Shown here piece after piece: positions 40,807-51,879 of a stretch of 64,000 nucleotides of DNA. The stretch's first letter is position 1. Every line of letters starts with the position of its first letter. Source of the stretch: Aphanomyces cochlioides (Eukaryota; Oomycota; Saprolegniomycetes; Saprolegniales; Verrucalvaceae). The notes beneath the pieces are model-generated. The model did no database searches and was not told where the DNA came from. It was given only the letters and a program-made list of their open reading frames with translations. Made by a program: the position numbers and the translations under genes. The stretch covers positions 248,001-312,000 of the forward strand of contig JAHQRK010000029.1 in NCBI GenBank assembly GCA_019828595.1, written 5' to 3'.

Positions 40807-42244
40807 CAATCCTTGCGACTGGAACTCCCCTTAATACTAAACACAAGTATAAACATCAGATATTACATTCATGAAACCTATCTATCAATTCATGCAATTC
40901 CTCATCTAAGATTTGCGTATGTTTCCAGCAGTTTGAGATTGTCCTGTCCGTTACATGCTCCCAAGCAGCAGTCGCCCATTCCATTGCAGTCACCACGTCG
41001 ACGTGGTGAATCTTTTCTATCGCCTTCTTCATTTCGTCGTTCGCCAGTTCGTGCTCACGTCGTAAGAGCTCGTCAAATTTATCGACAGCATATTTTGTCT
41101 TCACCTGCATAATCTTGGACTTGAATGAGTGGATTACGCCGGCATCTTGGGGTTGCAGGTGAGTTGTCGTATTCGGGGTAAGCATTTCAACACAAACATT
41201 CGACAAAGCTTCGTCGAATCTATGCGATGACACATTGTCCAAAAGCAGAAGCACGTGTCTTCCTTATCTCTTCATTTCATCATTCAATGACGTAATCCAA
41301 GCAGCGAAAACGTTTCCCGTCATCCATCCCTTTTTTGGTGACGTGTAACATGACGAGACGTCCACACTTGTATCTCTTGAGAAACACCTCGGACGTTGAG
41401 CTTGCCCAATGAAGAGAAGCGGGGTCTTGCTTTTCCGGTAGCATCGCTCGTTATAGCCACGGTTATTCGCTTCTTCACATCTTTACGCCCACGTATGCTT
41501 TTTCTTGAAATCGTCGTTTTGGTAGTAGAGCAATAGAAATAGGCAGTTTCGTCCATGTTCAATATGTTCTGCTTGGAGTAGTTTGCTGTCACTTCTTGCA
41601 AACGTCGTCGACCAGTTTCAACAGCAGTATCATTTGCAGATGTGGCCTCACCATGAAGATGCCGCATCTTCAAATCATGTCGCTGTTGGAATCGGTAGAG
41701 CCAGCCCTTCGAAAACTGAGCGCTTGAGAGACGGCTCTCTTGACGTGCGTTTGGACTCAGGCCCGCCAATATACGCGTCCGAATTTGGTCTGCCTTGTAC
41801 CGCAGCATTTCGCCAGTGACTACTGGAACTTCGTACGTTTCAGCTTTTGATATCCACGTCATCAGTTCTGCTTCGACTTCGGGGTAGAAAACCCTTGTGG
41901 CATGACCGACGACTTGGTGCAAGTTCCTTCGGCAGCTCATTCTTGAGAATCGTCACTACAGTGGATTGGGCTGGTGGGCATGGCAGTCCGAAGTTCTTCA
42001 TAGCCCAGCGAGCCAGACTACGCTGAGTCATATGGCCATTGGCTCTGTAATAGAGCAAATTGGCTTCTTTTTGCTCCTTGCTCAGGCGTAGACGTCGTGG
42101 CTTCTCTTGAACCTGCATGGTGTGATGGGTGATTGATAACCATCACCTTAAAACTCTATAAACAAATATCTATAATTGGCCATAAATATATTATCTTTCA
42201 GAAATATTAAGTTTTGGTGTTATCACTATTTTGAAGGACGACTG
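40807..42244 (-). mobile_element. pogo-like DNA transposon, decayed (~1.44 kb)
   Basis: Ends resemble one another (CAATCCTTGCGACTGG at 40807 and, on the other strand from 42244, CAGTCGTCCTTCAAAA) and are flanked by TA at 40805-40806 and 42245-42246. The terminal repeat is short and imperfect, so the boundaries are tentative. The transposase gene inside is on the minus strand. Confidence 0.5.
40856..42118 (-). pseudogene. pogo/CENP-B-type DDE transposase, frame-shifted
   Basis: Starts at ATG 42118 with a Lys/Arg-rich HTH region (LRLSKEQKEANLLYYRANGH, then SLARWAMKNFGLP). From 41940 it continues in another frame with the CENP-B-type second DNA-binding part (SKGWLYRFQQRHDLKMRHLH) and the first catalytic Asp in ILNMDETAYFY. 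A third frame (41254-40856) has the second Asp in LLLLDNVSSH and the third in LQPQDAGVIHSFK. Frame changes near 41930 and between 41320 and 41254 break it. All three catalytic Asp residues are still present, so decay is moderate. It belongs to the pogo/Tigger group by motif. Confidence 0.82.
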
Positions 42245-42246
42245 TA

Positions 42247-44861
42247 TGACGATATCCAGCTTAGCAGGACACATTATAAAGCGGCATCTGTACCAAGTCA
42301 ATCGAGCCTCCTTGGACGACTCCACGAAGGCTTCCTTGACATCGGTGCTTCATAGTTTGCACCAGAATGAGTGGTTCTCTGCCCAAATCTTACCACAATC
42401 TCAAAACGAGACCTTGGAACCTTAAAAGGCATGTTATATTGCAACCTTTGAAGAAATTCACCTAAGTCACCCAAACCAATGGGAAAACTCAAAGTGGATT
42501 TTCTCGCGACCCACTTGGCCTTTTCATGCGTTTGATGGCTCGTTAGCCCCAGCTAACAGAGCTCTATGAACACACCAAGTAACTTTATCTCATGCCGAGT
42601 CGTTCACAAAATCGACTTGACTTTATCCGTTCACCCAAAATGGCAAAACTATCGACAACTCTGGCATTGCCCTGACGATCATTTCAGACATTCTAATGGT
42701 CTTCAGGGTTGCTAGACATCCCAAGCAGACAAACGCAAGCGTTAGATTGCAAAAAAGTGCAGTGGTTCTCTCACAACAACACTTTGAAAATTGTTACGAC
42801 GTCTCCCCCTGGGGGCGAAATCTCAAAATCGAGTGCACACTTTTTGTTCGGGAAAATTGCGCCACGGTGCCTAAAAGCTTCTCCCATGTCTCCTCCTCAA
42901 GATGTGCCAGTTTGCGAGTGCTCAAACCTCGTCAAACTCGCGATACAAAATTCGAAAGGAAATTCGACCCGGTGACACCCATTTTGAGCCGGTTTCAACC
43001 CGTCACCAAAAGTGAAATTTCTCTCGACCTACTGCGTGGATTTCTACGTTTAGGGCTTGTTATCTCAGTTGAATCGAGCTCTATGCTGACACCAACTAGC
43101 ACATATTGCAGATGTATGGTTCAAAACCACGAACCCATTTTGGACTGTCACCCAAACCGGTGAAACACCAGGACAACTCGAACGCTTTCCCTACGGTCAC
43201 CGAGTGACATCTTGGGGTCTAGTGGGTGGCTCCACCACTTATTACGACTAGCCAAAGCGTTAGAACGCCCTGAAACATCCTGGTTTGCTCGCAATCATCA
43301 ATCCAAAATGTCAACCGCCCCTATCCACTGGCTACAACACCTTAAGTCGGCTACAGGTCGCAAATCATTTCCAATCGACCGGCTACGACTCTTTTCCATC
43401 CTATCATGGCTAGATGAGTGTTTTAAGCCATCAAGAGCGATGATTGAAGCCCTGGAACCTACTTGCCGTCGCCCCGACAACTTTTGGTGAAATGGCTAAA
43501 ACTCATCGAAAGGGCTCCTGAACGCAAATCAACTCCGATCGCCCAACTTAGAGTTGGAGAGGCTCGAGAATGTCCTCGCGATGGATTTGAGCTATCAAGC
43601 ACCATGATAGCAGCACAGGAACCCAACTTCCGATTCCAAACCATTTTGAGCCGATAAGGCTCCAAAACGACCATCGTAGCTCATTTCAGCTACACGACTC
43701 TATATACACCGATTAATATGGTGCATCCACCGCTAGCCTCCATTGATGGAGGACACCAAGTATGGCTATCTATCTCATAGCCGTTCGGAAGTTATGACTC
43801 CTTCAAATTTGGCCGCCGAGACGCCCGATTGGAAAAACCACTGGTTTTGGCTAGCGCTCTCCCGCTACACACTACCTATGGCGATTCTAATGGTGCGCTA
43901 TCCTTCGTACGTATCGTCGCTACGATTCTGCCAAGTGGCTCCATGCACCGCGGCGCCGTTCGAAATCCAGCTCCGACGATGCTCGCGCTCGAGACCTATC
44001 CGCGCATGGTGCAAGTCAAAATGGCACCTCCCAAATATTTTACCCTTTTTTATTATTTTTGGGAGGTTTACCCCAAAAGCCCAACCAACAAGGGATTTTC
44101 CCTCTATCTCGCCACCATCAACTCCGACGAAGACGCTCCTGAAATCAACTTTGCTTGTCATGGAACGACCGACCTCGTTGATTTTTTTGGCTGGTCAAAT
44201 CGTCCAAGAACATTTTATTTTGGATGGTCTTTTCTCTCAAACCCAGCTTTTCCCATGGTTCCAGCGATTTAATTCGGCCTCCTGAGGTCGAATTAAATTG
44301 GCCACGACCTTTTTGGATTTTTTGGGCTCCTACCTCTTGCCAATTTATTTTCCTTGGGCCTGATTTTACTCTGTTTCGACCCTTTTGTCAATTTTTGGCC
44401 ATCCTCTCCTGTCGATTTATTTATTCATGGATCGACCCCAACTCAAGCTTTTATGTACTTGGCCTTTTTCACTGCGTACCTCCACTTGGAATTTTTATCA
44501 AGACTTTTGTATACAAATTTTCAAGTCCTCCACAGTCAACCCGAAATTGCCTCGTATCTCGCCACCACCAACTCGGATCAAGATGGTCATGAAAAGAAAG
44601 TTGCTTGTATGGCTCTTCTCTATACTGTTGAATTTTTTCACAGTCTGAATCGCCATGCAACATTTTCTTTCTGCCATGGTTCCTCCAAATTACCCCACAC
44701 CCAAGTCTATTTCGGTTAAGCAACACTGGACGATTTTCCACAAGAACCTTCCAAGGTCACATTTCGCAACACATATTTATTATGCGACCTATGAAGCCAA
44801 AATCGAAAGTCTAGTTTGCGGCCCTTTTGGGCCATATTAATTCTTTAATATACTCAGTTAA
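42247..44861. other. Unassigned 2.6 kb with an internal diverged duplication
   Basis: No recognisable domain. The first 1.4 kb holds scattered similar phrases (CCATTTTGAGCCGG, CCATTTTGGACTG, CCATTTTGAGCCGATAAGG). Two stretches at about 44098-44270 and 44545-44690 are diverged copies of each other (CTATCTCGCCACCATCAACTC versus CGTATCTCGCCACCACCAAC) and encode similar peptides (YLATINSDEDAPE versus YLATTNSDQDGHE). This may be the 5'/ORF1 part or the long 3' tail of the second LINE, but I cannot show that. Confidence 0.5.
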
Positions 44862-44877
44862 CCGCTTTGCATGCGGA
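44862..44877 (+). repeat. Right copy of 16-bp target duplication in the tRNA anticodon arm
   Basis: CCGCTTTGCATGCGGA, the second copy of the sequence at 39875-39890, here joined to the 3' part of the tRNA. Confidence 0.92.
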
Positions 44878-44907
44878 AGGCCCCGGGTTCAATCCCCGGC
44901 GTCTCCA
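44878..44907 (+). pseudogene. tRNA-Ala(TGC), 3' part of a split gene
   Basis: Variable region, T arm with GGGTTCAATCCCC, and the acceptor 3' strand ending GTCTCCA at 44907. Together with 39849-39890 it makes the complete gene once the insertion and one target copy are discounted. Confidence 0.95.
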
Positions 44908-46149
44908 CTTTTTGACTTTCATGAAAACATTTTACTCCGCTTGACACCAGTACATTTTATTAACTTGGGGCATTGCACTCATCATAAGGATGCTTCTATG
45001 CTTTCAACCTATCGATGCGGAACAATGCACAGAGTAATTGACATCTTTACTTACGAAGACATTGTTGCCGAAGATCTAGAAAGGTCTTGGTATCATACTT
45101 GAATCATGATTGCATGAGGGGCTGAAACATAATATCCCTTCCATTCATCTCACCTATAGGGGTGCTCTCCAAGTTACTTATTATCGCGGAATAGTTTCCT
45201 TTTTCATATGCGCCGATTGATATTTGATTAGTATTTCCCTTCAACCCCGTGACTTAGCGAACACTAGCTATAGTAATTTAATGTCGATAACATGTGCCGA
45301 CATCAACTGTAAAGTTTATGTGAAAGCCATTTTCTTTCTCATACTTCATAACATTAAATGCTGAATGAAAGCGATGAAGTCAATAGTCTCTCAGTTACTA
45401 TGCTCAATGAGAGAAGTGGCAATGATATCATAAACATGTAAAAAATGTCAAGCGTGAAATTACAGAAAATTCTTCGGCGCCAACTCCAAACTCTACTGAA
45501 TGACATAGTGATCACAAAAGACTTCAATTGGAGCCAACACCATAAGGTAAAAGATATTCTTATAAACTAGTATGGTTCTTCAACGTACTAAATTGCTGTA
45601 TCCATATCAAGTGTTCTCATAACTAGTCTTTGTTTTTAGCTCTACGTGCGGCTGAGACAAATATTCTCATCTAGTATCGCATCGTTTATATTACGACTAT
45701 ACGTATACGAGCATAACACGAATATAGTATATTTGCAAAGGTTGCAATCAGCAAATTTAGTACACAGAATGACCATCCTTGGCCTATCGAACTTTTAACT
45801 ATGTCAAAAGGACATAGTACTAAAATAAGTCCGACCAATCAAAATATTTTTGAAATCTTGTTCTCCGATCGGTAGGATTTTTATTCGTGTCTAAAAGCTA
45901 TTCAAAATACAATGTCCCTCGATTTTGAAGCCATTTTTGACATGCTCTCGAGTTATTGAAGGCAATATAGTCGAATGCTGTTGCACAGGAGATGGACATA
46001 CCACAACAAACGATACGAGATTGGTCTTATCATAATGATGCCATCGAAGCCTTTAAAGGCAGCAAAATGCGTTAGACGCTCAAGTCTGTAGAAGAAGCAG
46101 AGATTCTCTTCGATCCTAATAAAGAATTTTATAACACTAGTGCGGGCTA
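44908..46149. other. Arm sequence with no recognisable gene (right copy)
   Basis: Mirror image of 1746-2978. Short frames only; no motif, repeat or RNA gene recognised. Confidence 0.6.
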
Positions 46150-47800
46150 AGGAGCGTGCTTTGGTTTGCACTCACGCCATCAAGTGGATCAAAAAGTACC
46201 ATCGCGAATGGCTTCGCTCATATCTAAGCCACAAATCCAACGACTGCAAGTCTTCTCCAGTTACTCCAGCGCTTCTCACATCGCCATAGGTTTTCTCGAC
46301 AGAGGCCATGCAACTAATGCTGCAATAGGACGTGCTCATGTCAATTCGCTGATTATCATATTCAGTACGAAACGTTTGACGACTGCTACAGGTACAACGT
46401 CGATGAAACTCCAATTCATTATGATACGCTAAGATATTTTCCGCTGGAGAAAAGAAGCGTTCTTGACATTTCGCGGCGACGGCAAGAAGAAAAATGAAGG
46501 CATGGATGGATGTCGCCCTTTGGAGACAATATCTTATTGACGTCCTCAAGCAGGATATGTAAGACCCCTCTGTCATTGTGCTTGCCAATCTCGATCCCCA
46601 TGTGAGTGTCGCTTCCTCCAAGGCAATCTACGATATGAGATACCGTGACTTTACCAGCCATTTGCAACCGAAGATTTAAATCTCAAAATTCTAGAGTTCT
46701 CATTGGCTATATCTCTATTTTTGCACTGTGCCATCCACAAAAATCCCTGGTACATTTGCTGCATATCTATGTTCGCTTTGCAACAAAGGTTGCAGTAAGC
46801 GTTGCACGTTTCGAAGCGTTTTGCAACCCTGAAGTATACTGAAACTAAGTGATTATACATGGGTTGCAAATCAGCCACTTTATTTGTCAACATGTAATAA
46901 CTTATCAATACAAAGTTTTTCATCAAAGACAGCATAAAAAGCAATCATCGATGTTGAGCCATTCACTTGTCATCCATGTCAGTGAGGGATGCTTAGCCTT
47001 GCCATGCAAGGCTGTCTATTCCTCCATACCATGATAAAAGTGTTATACTGTCTCAACATGCAGTGACTTCGATTGATAATTACAACAAGTTAGTGTCGGT
47101 ATTTTTACCTTAAAATAGTGCTTCGTGATCTAAAACGTGTGGAGGGCATACAGCCGCAAATAGCAAAATATTTCAAACAAACCCGAGAGTCGTCGTGCTT
47201 CGCACGACGCAACCAAATATTGCTTTTGGGAATGCTGATTGCAATGAATTTATTAAAAGCTAAACTACATAGGCAACAGAGCCTCTGTCAGTGGCCCAGC
47301 GCTGTGACAACTGCACATCACATGCTGGATTGTCTTTTCAAAGAGCCGCAATCAAACTTCTTTGCCACGAAACCTGTGCAAAATATAGTAGTAATGGAGA
47401 ACTTCATGCAATTGTGTCGAGTCTAGTATGAATGATTTGCTTGTACATCTCACACTAGACTCGATACAACTGCATGTGGGGTTTGACAAGTGTCATGAAA
47501 GTATATTTTAAGCCAATCAAACAATGATGTACATTGGGTTGCACAAAATAACGAAGACTGTGCCTTACCACCCATATCGACTTATCCTATCAGCCTCTTG
47601 ACGTAGGAATCATGGCCCCGTTCAAGCGCCACTTGCGTGACAATTGGATTGACGATGAAAGGATCGAAGAAGACGACACTGATGATCTTGAGTTGCAAAT
47701 TGCTGCAGTGAAGATACCCATTCTTATCAACCATTTCGTTTAAGCCCGGGATTTTATCACGGAAGATGAAGTGCGTCAAACTTCTCGATGCACCTTTTGG
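46150..47800 (+). pseudogene. Broken pogo-like DDE transposase (right-arm copy)
   Basis: Same gene remnant as in the left arm, read here on the plus strand. About 46175-46240 encodes HAIKWIKKYHREWLRSYLSH. About 46240-46310 encodes, in another frame, LLQLLQRFSHRHRFSRQRP. At about 46365-46470 comes YETFDDCYRYNVDETPIHYD with the first catalytic Asp. About 46500-46660 encodes MDVALWRQYLIDVLKQ, then VIVLANLDPHVSVASSKAIYD. At 47591-47650 comes QPLDVGIMAPFKRHLRDNW with the third Asp and an acidic tail. Sequence 46675-47590 between the last two parts is foreign and includes the foldback hairpin. Several stops are present. Confidence 0.65.
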
Positions 47801-48009
47801 GTATGTGACTTTCATAATTTTCCACAAGTAGAACAATTGGTCGATTGACAGGTCGCCAATGCGGGAACCATTTGAGCCATTTGAAAAAGAGTTCTTCAGA
47901 AATTTATCCTTCATTTGACGGCGTAATTGCACTTCCGTGAATCACATCATAGTATTCAAGCTCATTTTATCGTTTGCTTCTAGAAAATACCAAAATACCA
48001 ATAACGGAG

Positions 48010-48235
48010 AAAGCACTTTACCGAATGCACTATCAAATCCGCTATGGTCAGGTGGTATGTCGGTAAAACTGACTTGGACCTAGCTGATTTTGACCCACAC
48101 AGCAGGCTCTTTGATTCGTTTCGCGAGTCAAAGACAGTTTCATCGATGTTGTAAATTCTTGTCCCGTCGAGCGGATGTTCGTTAATGGCAGCTGCAAGTG
48201 ACTTGCGGAAGGTGTCCTTGTCAGCCGGAGTTACC
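48010..48235 (-). pseudogene. DDE transposase fragment
   Basis: On the minus strand an open stretch reads DTFRKSLAAAINEHPLDGTR followed by IYNIDETVFDSRNE, a first-Asp motif of the pogo/Tc5-like type (compare NMDETAYFY and YNVDETPIHYD elsewhere in the window). Nothing else of the gene is evident around it, so it is an isolated fragment just outside the right arm. Confidence 0.45.
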
Positions 48236-49184
48236 TAATTGTGCTCATGAAATTTTTGTGACGAACACAGAAAAACCTGCGGGTCCACAGCCGGATAAGT
48301 GTTTTAAATGGATCTATTTTGCATCTGGCATGCTTTGATGAGTAATGCTCGATGGTTTGGCATGTCCCCAACCCAGGATACGATATTCGGCTCATTGGCA
48401 TAGGAATTGCTAGACGGGGGCGAGATGTTTCAAGACAATCACGACACGGTGTTTTCAAGACGATCACATACGGTGTTTTTTGGAGCGTTGTGTCTCTTAC
48501 CCGCACGATAGATTGACATCTTGCGTCCTAGCTCGCTCTTGATTGCTCCAGAGTTACATGTGTATTCGAATTGTATATCAAAATTATTTACAATGTAGAG
48601 CACAATCGAGTAGGCTTATCAGATGTTGAAAGTTTGTCAAGAGGTTCTTTGACACTTAGAAATCACATGGATAAAAAAACTCGAATACTTAAGAATCGAA
48701 ATATGTATTTAATTAAAAAGTATACAAAATATAGAGGTTTAAGTACCAGATTTCATCGACAATATCTTTTTCACAAGCACCAATGCAGTCAGAGACATCA
48801 CTTGGTCTCGCTTCATCTGACGGTACACCGCTGACATTTTCATCCTAGTTCACACTGTTTTGACCAGCTATTTCATTTTGAATACGGGATTTAATACACT
48901 CGAGATGCTCATTCAGAGCCATTCAGCTTGAACAAACAAATCGGTATACATATCTTCAGTTTCTGATTGGTTATATAATTTGAAATATGTCAATAAGACT
49001 CATCGAGGATGTCCACCATTGTTAAGAATGAAAGTCTGGCAACCAGGTGAGGTGACCGAAAACAATCTAATGAAAATTAGTAATTATACATATATGTTTC
49101 CTACCTAATAGTATTTAGAAAGGAAGGAATTTACTGCCTAAGATAGCTCCATGCTACCTTTAATCCCTTACGCTATGTGTACGA
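48236..49184. other. No recognisable gene
   Basis: AT-rich sequence with short frames on both strands. A local near-repeat (ACACGGTGTTTTCAAGACGATCAC then ATACGGTGTTTTTTGGAGC at about 48440-48485) is the only structure noticed. Confidence 0.5.
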
Positions 49185-49715
49185 TGCGACAAGTCGAAGC
49201 TCTTCGTTACGAAAGTCATGTTTCTCGCCGCTGTCTGCCGACTCCATTAAGACCGCCACAAGGAATGCATGTTTGACGGCAAGATGGGTGTATGGACTTA
49301 TGTTGAGAAGGTCGTTGCAAGGCGTGCGAACAAAAACCGGCCGAAAGGAACGGTAGTGACTGGGCCAAAGACTTTGACCTCCGACGTTTACAAGGATATG
49401 ATCTTGTCTAATGTGATTCCTGTAATTCAAGCCAAGCTTCCAAGAGATGGCAAGTTGAAAACGATCTTTTTCAGCAAGACAACGCCAGCCCACATCGGAG
49501 TGTGATGACGAAATTTCTCGCTGAGAATGGAATTTCGGGCATTGAAATCTCATCGCAGCCTCCAAATAACCCTGATTTTAATGTTTTAGATTTAGGATTC
49601 TTTAACTCTGTTCAAAGGCTACAAAATCTTAAGCTTACTCTTACAATTGATGAGCTTGTTGATGCTGTAGAAAGCCAGTACTCTTTCCAAAACCTTTGTT
49701 ACCTTGCATGAGGTA
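49185..49715 (+). pseudogene. Tc1/mariner-like transposase, C-terminal fragment
   Basis: Encodes KVMFLAAVCRLH (about 49210), then FDGKMGVWTYVEKVVARRAN, then SNVIPVIQAKLPRDGKLKT, and in the following frame SSQPPNNPDFNVLDLGFFNS with the third catalytic Asp (about 49550-49610). In the region of the second Asp it reads FFSKTTPAHIG, where DNARPH would be expected, so that catalytic residue is lost as well as the frame (change near 49500). The N-terminal DNA-binding half and terminal repeats were not found. It is a dead fragment. Confidence 0.75.
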
Positions 49716-50836
49716 ATGGAAACGATGTTAGAGGCTAAGGGTGGGAATGACTTTCAACTCCCTCATATGAAGAAGGATGCTTCAATTAAGGGGTTGTCAA
49801 CCTTCAATGTGATTTGCGATCCACTCAACCTTGAAAGCGCTCAAGGGTATCTTGATAACATGCAATCTCCTTAAATAAGAAGCGACAATACAAATGCAAT
49901 TTTTCATTATATTATTGGGAGGAATATATGATTTCGAGACTCAATACAAATTCTAGTATATTTTCTCGGAGCTGACATACGATGAATTTGCAAACATTTT
50001 GGACCAGAGTGTAGTCCTATTAAAAGTATTGATTTTGGCGCAGGTTTCAATTTCGAGGTGACATACAGGACGATAACTGAATACATGAGGCATAATGAGT
50101 CTGGTCTTCTCCATTGTTCATGCAACATTACTGGACACGGGGAAAGTACTCCAATTTACAAATTATATGATTCATGCAATTTGATGCAAAGCTTTGAATA
50201 ATACTTTGAGTGGTCCACGGCAATGTATCTTCGAAAAGGTCTCTGCCAAGTAAATTTGTTCCTCTTGGTAATTTCATAATTCTCTTTTGCGTAGATTTAA
50301 CCGATAATCTGTAGATTCAAAGCAGCCTTGTATATTTTGCAGATATATTTTTCGGAACTATATGGAGTTTTCTCGGTCATGACTGCGGTCATAGTTCATT
50401 TTTGGTCGTTTTATGACCAGGATAAAATATTCTGTTTTTTCATTTTTCTTTCACAATAGGACACCGAAAATCTTGTTTTCAGGCTTAAATCAGGCATCAC
50501 AAGACATGTAAACTTTGTAATGACCGCTCTAGCAGTCGAGATGGCTCTCATCATGGAGCATGATAGTCTTGACCTTGGCAGGAGTGATGACAACGAGTGT
50601 TTGTATTAGCTTAAAATTAGTATGATGACCAGAGTTAAATATATCTCGAATATTTATTCAGAAACAACCAATTTGGAAACTATATACTAGTATCTGATAT
50701 TTATTTTCTCGGTCATGACCCTGGTCATGACCGCAAAATTTATACTTATGTTCATGCCCTATATCTACTAAATTTAGAAATACTTTAATTGATTTATCGG
50801 ATGTGACGCCGCTTTTACTGCGAAATATGATATTTA
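49716..50836. other. No recognisable gene
   Basis: AT-rich, short frames only. TTTCTCGGTCATGACTGCGGTCAT (about 50371) and TTTTCTCGGTCATGACCCTGG (about 50703) are two similar phrases about 330 bases apart and may be part of a degenerate repeat. The last three bases (TTA) are the left target duplication of the Harbinger element. Confidence 0.5.
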
Positions 50837-51044
50837 GAGCCTCTCCAACCGGTAGCTATTATCCTAGCCATAGCCATATTATAGCTAGAAAAGACATCCA
50901 CCCAGGCTAGCTATAGCTAAATTTACATGCTTGCGTAGCTATATTTCACCAAGATAGCTAGGCAAGTAAATTCCTGGCCAAACGGCATACATACATTCTT
51001 TGGCGGCGACTCCTCGCATTCTCATCATTTTGGAAAGATCTGCC

Positions 51045-51838
51045 ATGAGTGAAATAGAGGTGAAGAGAGGTCGCAGAGGCCTAGGCTGGACCGAAGTAGA
51101 AGACATGTCGTTAGCTCGTGCGTACGTGGCCGTATCTCATGATCCCATTGTCGGAAACGGTCAAAAGGCAGGTGCTTTCTCTGGAATCGTGTGCACGACG
51201 AATTCAAGCATCTTGTTCCCGATACAAAACGAGTGTCGTCAAGTTTGCCTCATCGATGGAGTACCCTGCATAGGCTCGTGTCCAAGTTTGCTGGATATGT
51301 TAAGAAGGTGGAGGACAAAAATGAATCTGGAAAACGATATGAAGACCAGGTGTCGGACGGTTTGTTTGCCTTCCAGTCTATCGAAGGTAAAGTCTTTAGG
51401 CATCGGGATGTGTGGGAATATCTCCAACGTGAGTCTCCGAAGTTTTTCGACGTCCCCAGCGTCGATTGCTCTGCAGACCAGGACAATTCAATTGCCATTG
51501 GCTCGCTTGACACTCCTATGGCTTTGACAACTCAAAAACATGATCGTCCCATGGGCTCCAAAAGAGCAAAACTTGAAGCAAAACATGTCGAGATCGAACA
51601 TGAAACAAGCGCTGCAATAGTTTCCTTCGTCAACGAGCAGCGTGAAGTTATGCAACGTATTGCTGAAAGCGTTCAACAAATGGCAGAAACACAAAAAGCT
51701 AATACTGCAAACGAGATGGCGAAAAGAGCAAGTCAAGAAGAATTGGCTTTATTTTCAATCAACATCAATGATCTCGATGAAGACGCTAAAGAGTACATCA
51801 TGTGGGCTCGTCAACGTGTTAGAGATAGTAGTAAATAG
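51045..51838 (+). pseudogene. Harbinger accessory Myb/SANT-like protein, one frame shift
   Basis: This partner protein brings the transposase to DNA and to the nucleus. From ATG 51045 the protein reads MSEIEVKRGRRGLGWTEVED, the first helix of a Myb/SANT-like domain (Trp in RGLGWTEVED), through NGQKAGAF. The frame then changes near 51172 and continues as WNRVHDEFKHLVPDTKR, with the later Trp in LPHRWSTLHRLVSKF, to the stop at 51838. The second half has a charged, coiled-coil-like region (EVMQRIAESVQQMAETQ). Two extra bases at about 51172 would explain the break. About 260 codons in all. Confidence 0.8.
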
Positions 51839-51879
51839 TTTATCGCTCTGCTTAATCGTAATACAGAAAAATGTGTTCT

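Larger units (their letters stand above)
39891..44861. mobile_element. Composite insertion in tRNA-Ala (second LINE type plus pogo element)
   Basis: Everything between the two 16-bp duplications. The left 0.9 kb is the 3' part of a LINE ORF2 of a different family from copies A-E. Next comes a broken pogo-like element (40807-42244), then 2.6 kb of unassigned sequence. The long duplication in a tRNA points to target-primed insertion by a non-LTR element. Whether the whole span is one 5'-truncated LINE later hit by pogo, or several events, is unclear. Confidence 0.75.
44862..47884. repeat. Right arm of the ~3-kb inverted repeat
   Basis: Inverted copy of 1-3050 (the first 26 tRNA bases are at 39849-39874). 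Single-base differences are rare. The partner of 47885 and beyond lies outside the window, so the repeat may be longer. Confidence 0.95.

Noticed and set aside
47582..47932. 116-codon minus-strand frame at the edge of the right arm
   Set aside because: It is antisense to the third-Asp region and C-terminus of the pogo-like transposase remnant, which is the better explanation.
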